This document shows positions 57,388 to 64,000 of a DNA stretch of 64,000 bases, in pieces. The stretch's first letter is position 1. Each line of letters starts with the position of its first letter. The notes under the pieces were generated by a model, which was not told where the DNA came from, did not search any database, and saw nothing but the letters and a program-made list of their open reading frames with translations. The translations under genes were made by a program, and so were the position numbers. The stretch comes from Daphnia pulex (Eukaryota > Arthropoda > Branchiopoda > Diplostraca > Daphniidae), in assembly GCF_021134715.1 (NCBI RefSeq), contig NC_060028.1, positions 5,292,501 through 5,356,500 on the forward strand, read 5' to 3'.

Positions 57388-58260
57388 TCTTTTGTCAAGA
57401 TATCACACATAACAGCCAAGAGATCTAATCTTCGGTTTTCCATGGCTAACTGCCGTTCAGCTAGAGCATTCTTTGTCTTGATACGTTCTTCTCTCTCAAT
57501 TTCCTTCTTTGCTGGAACTTGTTCCATAATTTTCAGTTTCTTCCTTTTGTGTTCTTTTTCTTCGTCAAATCTTTGTTCTCTGCGTTCTCTTTCCTCGGCT
57601 TTTTCCTTTTCTTTGCGATTTTTTTATTCTTGGAGATGAGACAGAAGTGATCCCGTTGCAGTCAGACGTTTCCTGTTTTGCTGCTACAAGAAGTCATGTC
57701 ATTGATCAAAGCAGTTTTGGAAGAATCGGTTGTAGTCTCTTGATTTTTCAACGATTCCTTTGGCTTTATACTTGAACCTTTTGAGGCAAGGGTGTATCTG
57801 TAACAGCTGTTTGAATATCAGCTCTAAAATTTGTAACATCTTCTTCGTCACTTGATACTTGTTTACAGTTTGTTTGGGAATTTGACTATGCTTCACCACA
57901 CCGACTCCTCGCAGGACTTCTGGATCAAGGGAATCGTCAATTGATTTTATTTAAGAAAACTGTTTCTCGAAAGGAACAGCTTTCCTCTTTCTACCTTCTT
58001 CGTTGTTCGAACTAGCAGAAACATGTTTCTTCTTTACCGTTTTGTATCTCGGAACAAATAAAAGGGTTTTTGAAAAGGAATCAATAAGATATCGTATACG
58101 ACACATCAAAAGAGAATTTTACATCGAATTGCACTGCTCTGCAGATTTATCATATCCCAAGTTGTTCAACTCTGAAGCTATCTTTTGCCATATAGCTTGG
58201 AGGTTTCTAAACTTCTTTTTTTGGTCCAACATTAGGAAAGAACTCGTAGGTACTTTTAAA
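57388..58260 (-). pseudogene. Harbinger-associated Myb/SANT-like DNA-binding protein
   Basis: Convergent with the transposase, as usual in PIF/Harbinger elements, where a trihelix/Myb-like protein aids nuclear import and end binding. On the - strand 58260-58050 encodes FRNLQAIWQKIASELNNLGY then SAEQC, the Myb/SANT core, with a TAA soon after and a shift into RYLIDSFSKT-like sequence. 57640-57388 encodes the C-terminal coiled coil rich in Glu/Arg/Lys (EERERREQRFDEEKEHKRKK..RRLDLL) ending in a stop. Intermediate sequence holds a 57899-57699 frame of uncertain membership. Stops show decay. Confidence 0.65.
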
Positions 58261-58299
58261 GAAGTATGCTTGTAGCCTCGTCATTCCACTTATTGTCAA

Positions 58300-61200
58300 C
58301 TTTTGTTTCTACAAATTAAAAGTTATTAATACATGAGCTGAATACGTAAAAGAATTGTGACATGAAAAGTACTTTTGTTATTGCCTCCTGCATCATTTTC
58401 TACGGATATAACGTCATCGTTATTTTCAGTAATGTGTGCTGGTTCTTGAAAACCTAATTTGGCAGCAAGAAAATGTCAACAATTAACACATACACTTCAG
58501 GATAAAAAATATGCTGACAATACTTTCAACTGTTTGTTGTTCTGTTTCTTTTGACGTAATATTTTCTTTGTCAACATAAGCAGGCTGTGGATTGATTAAT
58601 TAACAAAAATATGAATTTAAAAAATGAAGTGAATGTTTAAAGAAAATCTTTACCATTTAACCCTTTGCTATTATCATGAATCACTGCAAAACCTGGGTAT
58701 TGTTGATCAATTTCATAATTTAGGGAAGCAAAATTAGCTTTCGTGAGAAGATACTCGTAGGTTTCTACAGACATGATCTTGTTTGCAACTAAAAGTTCCT
58801 TACTCAAATAATGATTTCCAATTACATCTATGATTTAAGAAAAAAATAGATATAAAACAAGCTGCAGGTCAGGAAAAGCTTTTCAAACATAATAGAACAT
58901 GACACATTACATATTGCAGTAACCAAGCAATAATTTAAAGTAATAATGACCATCAACAACAATTTCACAGAGAATGTCATGTGTTTCATTAAAACTGCTA
59001 TTCCCTTTTCGTCAGTCATATATGCCAAGTACTGTATATCTTGGGCCTCTATATCTTTTAAACGATTTTTTTAAATGCAAAGCATGTGCAATATAGAGGC
59101 CAGTTCATTCATGACGTCCTGTTTGTTTTGAATTTAATGAAGTGAGAAACTATTCAAAACGCTTCCATCTGTAGTAGACTCAAGAGCTTTTTTGGATGTC
59201 AGAAACTGTACTCATCAGAACAGGGATTGTGAAGGATTTTTTGAGTTTTCGGCAGTCAACAGAACATGTCCGCCAAATTTGCAGTGTTGACGAAGACTAT
59301 GTCTCTAAATATGTTAAAATTTCTCTAATATCTTGAAAAGATTTAGGAACACATCCACTTAGTGGTTTATTCACCCTGAGCTGATGGAGTATCAACTTGT
59401 TCAGCAATGATTTGGAACCTGATGGGATTCATTCATATTTCTATATCTGATAAGATTCTATTATAGTTTTCAATAATTGGCAATTTCTTTATTAACAGCA
59501 TGTATTTTGACAAATCATAATAAAGGTGCCATTACGTAGATCAAATACATTTTATCAGAAATTTTTTCTGATATTACTGGTATCAACAGAACACGGTTTT
59601 TCAATGTCTCATAAATATTGAATTATTGTTCATTATTGTTCCTAAATTGATATTGGTGAAACCCGATCCCAACAATTAAAACCTTAAATATGGCAAAACA
59701 GTCTCATGTGAGATGAGTGAAGCTATAAGCTGACAACATGCTATACCAAAAAACCTGTAACACGCGATTAAAAATGTAATTCCGATAGAGGTAGTCAAAA
59801 GTCAAGGATATGCTCATAAATATGAGCATGGAATGGAGCAATAATATCAATATATAATACATATCAAAAAATGATAAATAGAGCAGGAATAGAGCAATTG
59901 CTCAATTCATTTTTTTATGTTAAAATATTGATCATTCTTCTCATCCTGGTAGAAAATTTCTATGTTTTTCCATGTCTGAGTCAAAGCCAAATAGAAAACA
60001 AGTGGATAATATATTGTGACACTACTGGAATTTTCAATGAAGGATAAAGCATGAGTTTTCGGGCGAGCAGCTGCCAATTTTAACGAAAAACTTAACAACA
60101 CCTTCTGTTAAATTAAATTCAAGTAATTCGTGAATATTAAATAAGTTAACCGGGCAATTTTTGGAAATGTATGTATATTTGTTTTACATGTTTACAGGCC
60201 ATAAAGAAGTACTTAAAGTAATTGCTGAAGAAGAATTATGATGCACGGAACAGTAGTGCATTTCCAACAATAAAAAAGGAAAAAAAAAGGATTTATGCAT
60301 TTGTGTGTAAAGCCGAAATGCAGATTTTCTGACAAAACGCAAATGCCCTGGACATTTTTTTGAATTCCGGACAGAAATTAATTTTAAACTAATTATATCG
60401 AAGCAGTTTTTCATTTTTAGTTAATTTTCTCAAGACATCTAATTTAGTGCAATGGAAGTTTTTTTAAGATATTTAAAAAATTTGTTTTATTTATTTGTCA
60501 TCATCATTGAGCTGTCAAAAGCTGTTTTTGTCTGTTAAAACTTTTCGACTTGGGATCAAAACGAGTTTTGATTTTTTCGCTTATTATCTTTCACTAAAAC
60601 AAATAGTTCTGGCATTCTAAAACAAAAAACCAAATTGAAATTTATATTGTAATTTGCGAGCAATTCGAAAAGAAAATCGGCGGAAAAGCCGTGACGCGAT
60701 TGTCCGAAAACTACGAAAAATTTTAAAAATAAACAAAAAATTCAAAGTTTTTAAGTTCCTTAAGTTTTAAGTGTTTTCTCGTAAGTAAGTTTTTTTTTTA
60801 ACTGGATCTAAGATTAAGAATACTTTCTCATTTTGTCTAGCTGCATAATAATAATACGGCGTTAATATACTTCGTCTATTTAATGACAGTGTTTTTGCAT
60901 TTAAGCATGTGATTCGAATTCTGGACAGCATACGAAAACAAAATTATATTAACGTTGCATTACAAAAACCACAAATCCTAAAGGCTCCATGGTAAAAGTC
61001 AGGAATGCAAATGTGAATAATTGACGTTTGATCGCAGTATGTGGGGGGGGGGAATTGATCGTAAATTAAAGATTATAATAGTATTTCGACAAACGGCATC
61101 TGTTTCTAAGAAATAAATTCTATGAAATTTCATGAATGTAAAATTTTTTGTATTTTTTTAAATGCTTGTTTAGATAACGGCATCAACGGATCAACCTTAC

Positions 61201-62050
61201 TATTTATTAGGAAAATGAGCTATTTAGAAAATTAGACGAGAAGTTGATTTGAAATCAGCTTCCAGTTTGTCCCTAAATACAACAATTTAAAAAAAATTAA
61301 AATACCAAAATGGAAAACGAATTATATGGGACGTAATGTTAGTTTAAACACAGGATGGGCAGCAGAGAGATAGAAAACCATATTTTAACAAAATGATTGC
61401 TCTTGGAAAGCAGCTTTCATGGATGTAATTACCGCAAATTCAAAAAAACGTCACACGGCTGCATTTTTTAGTTGTATTGGGTGGAAATCAATCAAAACAA
61501 TTTCATTTTCGAAGGAAATTTAAGAAATTCGTATTATGATGTGGCTACGATATCCATCAAGGTATAAAACAAACGAAAATTTTATCTGCTCGCTGCTTAG
61601 TTCTGGTAGAAATTGGTTTAGCACAAAAATGCAAAAAGCATCTATTCACCCTTTTTTGTAAAGAAAGTCGATTCTATGAGGCATTTTGTTTTTATCCGTT
61701 CATCGTTGAGACCGTTCGTATGGACATATGAGGCAAAATCAAAACAGAAGCAGAAATCGTCGCTAAAACAGAAACTCCAGATATTTCGAAAATTTAATTG
61801 GACAAGATAGACGTTTTAGCCAATACTTTTTTTTCCAGGGAAAATGAGGTCAAAAGTTTCATCACAATTGAAGGACCTTACAGGATCTGTCAAAATTGCC
61901 TACAAGTTTCTATCCCTAAAACACAAATAGAGGAAATGAACTTGAAATTTTCTAAAAGTAATGATGTGCTGTGCTAAAACTTTTAACTGTGGATGTTTAG
62001 GTGAAGATTTTCCACAATTGGCTCATCAACAGGGGCCTATTTACGCGAGA
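58300..62050. other. AT-rich stretch with no supported gene
   Basis: Only short open frames; the 58440-59030 part may hold further remnants of the Harbinger-linked protein. No tandem repeat or RNA gene seen. A G run at 61043. Confidence 0.45.
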
Positions 62051-62061
62051 TTAGCTGCAGA

Positions 62062-62142
62062 GCTGCCGCTAACCATGTGCCGATCTGGGTCGTCGCAGTG
62101 TTGACCCTAATCCACCCGGATCTGCACATGGTTAGCGGCAGC
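62062..62142. repeat. 19-bp perfect stem hairpin, module 1
   Basis: GCTGCCGCTAACCATGTGC at 62062-62080 pairs with 62124-62142; 43-nt loop whose inner edges (GATCTGGGT / ACCCGGATC) pair further. Confidence 0.9.
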
Positions 62143-62184
62143 TTCTAACAACCACCATCGACTACTTGAGAGCTCACAGCTCGT

Positions 62185-62345
62185 CCCCGGAATAGTCCTC
62201 ATCTTCACCAGGCAAATCTCTTCGGCATTTATATATTTTGTTTAATTTTTTTGTTTTTGCCGTTTATACTCCCCGCCTATGTGTCGTGTCTGATCCACCC
62301 GGGTCAGACACATGGCTAACGGAAGTTTCTAACAACCACCACCAA
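62185..62345 (+). repeat. 160-bp direct repeat with hairpin, copy 1 (module 2)
   Basis: Matches 62695-62855: TAGTCCTCATCTTyACCAGG, AATCTCTTCGGCATTTATA, TACTCCCCG, then GTGTCTGA-TCCACCCGGG-TCAGACAC hairpin (62286-62311), ATGGCTA, TTTCTAACAACCACCACCA. Confidence 0.9.
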
Positions 62346-62542
62346 ACGCTTTGATAAATTATTTGGCTCCTGGAGTACTACGATCCCTGGCATCACCCCA
62401 AATATGTTCATGCCGGCCATCACTGAAGTCAACCCGACGGAGCCCAAAATACAGGAAACTCTTGACGATTCTTTCAATTTTGATAACCTTGAAGATGACC
62501 CAACCGATGTGTTACCTATTGAAACCAATGTTAATCATTAAA
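62330..62542 (+). CDS. Acidic C-terminal exon-like frame, family unknown
   Basis: Open + frame from the repeated TTTT (Thr) codons of the hairpin module to TAA: KRFDKLFGSWSTTIPGITPN, MPAITEVNPTEPKIQETLDD, FNFDNLEDDPTDVLPIETN. The acidic, ordered look suggests real coding sequence. No family recognised; possibly a retroelement polyprotein end. Confidence 0.35.
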
Positions 62543-62694
62543 ACTAATAAAAAATCTGGGCGCAATCACACCATTATCTTTTGTTTAATGTCATTCCACA
62601 TTGGAAGTACGAGAAATCGGCATAGAACACAAAAAATACAAATTAGACCTTTTTCCAACAAATCTATGTTATCCAGAATTAATTCGGAAACAGA

Positions 62695-62855
62695 TGTAGT
62701 CCTCATCTTTACCAGGAAAATCTCTTCGGCATTTATAAATTTTGTTTAATTTTTTGTTTTCGCAAAGATGTTTGTACTCCCCGGCTTTGTGTCGTGTCTG
62801 ATCCACCCGGGTCAGACACATGGCTAGCGGCAGTTTCTAACAACCACCACCATTC
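62695..62855 (+). repeat. 160-bp direct repeat with hairpin, copy 2 (module 3)
   Basis: Second copy, 510 bp right of the first; hairpin at 62794-62819. Confidence 0.9.
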
Positions 62856-63084
62856 TGTATCTTCCTTCATGAACGAGCCACCCGACACCACAGCCTCTTC
62901 CTGAACCAGCAGTATCACCAGGACGGGACCCGATCCATCAGTGGCCAGGAACCTCTTCTAGCCTGGACGGAGCCCACAACCGAAGGAAATTTCTCTGTCT
63001 TCCGCGACACTCGTGGACCTTCTGCAATCCTGGACAACGCTGTCAACCCTTCGCTATTCTTCATTGGGATCTTCTTTCTACTAG

Positions 63085-63945
63085 GACACTTTACAAAACT
63101 ATCAGTTTTTCCATTCGAAACATACGATCTTACGTATTACCCCTTCAATTTGTTTTGGCTTTGCCATTTTCTATATATTTTTTATCGTTTTTGTCCTGGT
63201 TCAGTGCTTCGACACACTCCCAGTAGCCTCACGCCTCAAGATTTGGAAAGAATCTTTTTTTCTGGCCATAATTCGCACCAAGTGCCCCATCTTAAAATTA
63301 CACCAGTCACAGATTTCTGACGCTAACTCTAATCCTGTTCCAGTCCCTACATCTCCTCCCGATGTTGTCGTAAATGGAGATGCATCGGAGTCAGTCGTAA
63401 CCCAGTCCATCACGCTGAGCATTCCTCCGCCCGATGTTGTTGTAAGTGTAGATGGGACAGAGGGGACCGGCAGTCCAAATCAGCCAAAAGAGACAAGGAT
63501 CTTTAAACGAGTAAAACGCCGGAATATAAGACCTCCCATACAGCTATGTCCAACACAATGGATCAACAATCCAGTATCTCAAAAAGGATTACAAAACAAC
63601 GCTAACTCTAATCCTGTTCCAGTCCCAACATTGTCAACTACCAGGATGATCATTCCTCTTCCCAATGTTATCGTAAATGAAGATGCATCGGAGTCAGTCG
63701 TAACCAATGCCATCTCGCTGAGCATTCCTCCTCCCGATGTTGTTGTAAGTGTAGATAGGATAGATGGGACAGAGGGGACCGGCAGTCCAAATCAGCCAAA
63801 AGAGGCAAGGATCTTTAAACGAGTAAAACTTTGGAAAAGAACTCTGATACTCATGCAACCTATCAACGTCCAATTTTTCAAAAAACGAATTCGCAAACGT
63901 AACCCATATTTTCAAATTAATTCCTATTGCTACATCGATTTTTAA
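63085..63945 (+). CDS. Open exon with 93-residue tandem duplication, family unknown
   Basis: 861 nt open from an acceptor-like AG (63083-63084) to TAA at 63943-63945, with no ATG in the first 180 codons, so it is an exon rather than a whole gene. It begins with a hydrophobic segment (FGFAIFYIFFIVFVLVQ, about 63160-63210) that could span a membrane. It then has two in-frame copies of a 93-codon unit starting at 63322 and 63601: NANSNPVPVPT, DASESVVT, LSIPPPDVVVSVD, EGTGSPNQPKE, RIFKRVK. The second copy has a small insertion (DRID) and a divergent basic tail. Pro/Val/Ser-rich extracellular-like stalk repeats. Unrecognised; keeping the frame over both copies argues for selection or very recent duplication. 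Confidence 0.5.
   Translation, partial: DTLQNYQFFHSKHTILRITPSICFGFAIFYIFFIVFVLVQCFDTLPVASRLKIWKESFFLAIIRTKCPILKLHQSQISDANSNPVPVPTSPPDVVVNGDASESVVTQSITLSIPPPDVVVSVDGTEGTGSPNQPKETRIFKRVKRRNIRPPIQLCPTQWINNPVSQKGLQNNANSNPVPVPTLSTTRMIIPLPNVIVNEDASESVVTNAISLSIPPPDVVVSVDRIDGTEGTGSPNQPKEARIFKRVKLWKRTLILMQPINVQFFKKRIRKRNPYFQINSYCYIDF
63322..63830 (+). repeat. 279-bp tandem duplication
   Basis: Units begin at 63322 and 63601 with GCTAACTCTAATCCTGTTCC. The period of 279 is exactly 93 codons. Confidence 0.9.
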
Positions 63946-64000
63946 TATAATTATTTTTATTTCTTTTAGGCATTACAAAAACTTACTGGTGCAAAATATG

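Overview
The window is eukaryotic nuclear DNA. It has short introns (about 60-90 bp) with canonical GT..AG ends, arthropod-type developmental genes in fragments, and many decayed transposable elements. The gene content and compact introns suggest an arthropod, most likely a branchiopod crustacean such as Daphnia. That assignment is inference; no rRNA or mitochondrial marker is present.

Region 1 (1-12.2 kb) is ordinary and gene-dense. It holds the 5' end of an HSD17B12-type 3-ketoacyl-CoA reductase (-), a complete TAMM41 mitochondrial CDP-DAG synthase (+, 7 exons) with a Swi5-type recombination gene in its first intron, a 12-exon NACHT-LRR protein (-), and a complete 6-exon TRMU tRNA 2-thiouridylase (-). 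Exon phases in TAMM41, TRMU and the NACHT-LRR gene close exactly, apart from one uncertain 5' junction in the last.

Region 2 (12.6-28 kb) is made of mobile elements: a THAP-domain transposon with about 125-bp inverted repeats (12.6-13.8 kb), then an LTR retrotransposon with 501-bp LTRs, a 4-bp target duplication, gag, a broken protease and an env-like tail (15.8-21.6 kb). Most of its pol is missing, and that space holds a purine-rich repeat field and a 54-bp minisatellite. Tandem and direct repeats follow, with a broken multi-exon gene.

Region 3 (28.2-39 kb) is the most unusual. Exon-sized, splice-site-flanked fragments of unrelated genes all lie on the + strand: a coiled-coil exon, an unrecognised exon, the second LIM domain and linker of an apterous/Lhx2-9-type gene (broken), the DNA-binding domain of an Hr78/TR2-4-type nuclear receptor, and a spalt zinc-finger exon. 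No rest of any of these genes is visible. The left edge of the series joins a dispersed repeat that recurs at 42.8 kb. One unrecognised gene on the - strand (29.7-30.6 kb) looks intact in its last three exons.

Region 4 (39-64 kb) is AT-rich transposon debris: a Tc1 transposase pseudogene, two rearranged copies of one composite element (41.8-47.2 and 52.1-54.9 kb), a PIF/Harbinger element whose transposase has lost its third catalytic acid and gained a 20-bp tandem repeat, and a terminal block with repeated hairpin modules and an open exon built from a 279-bp tandem duplication.

All gene models were made by eye from splice consensus and reading-frame continuity. No database search or RNA evidence was used.
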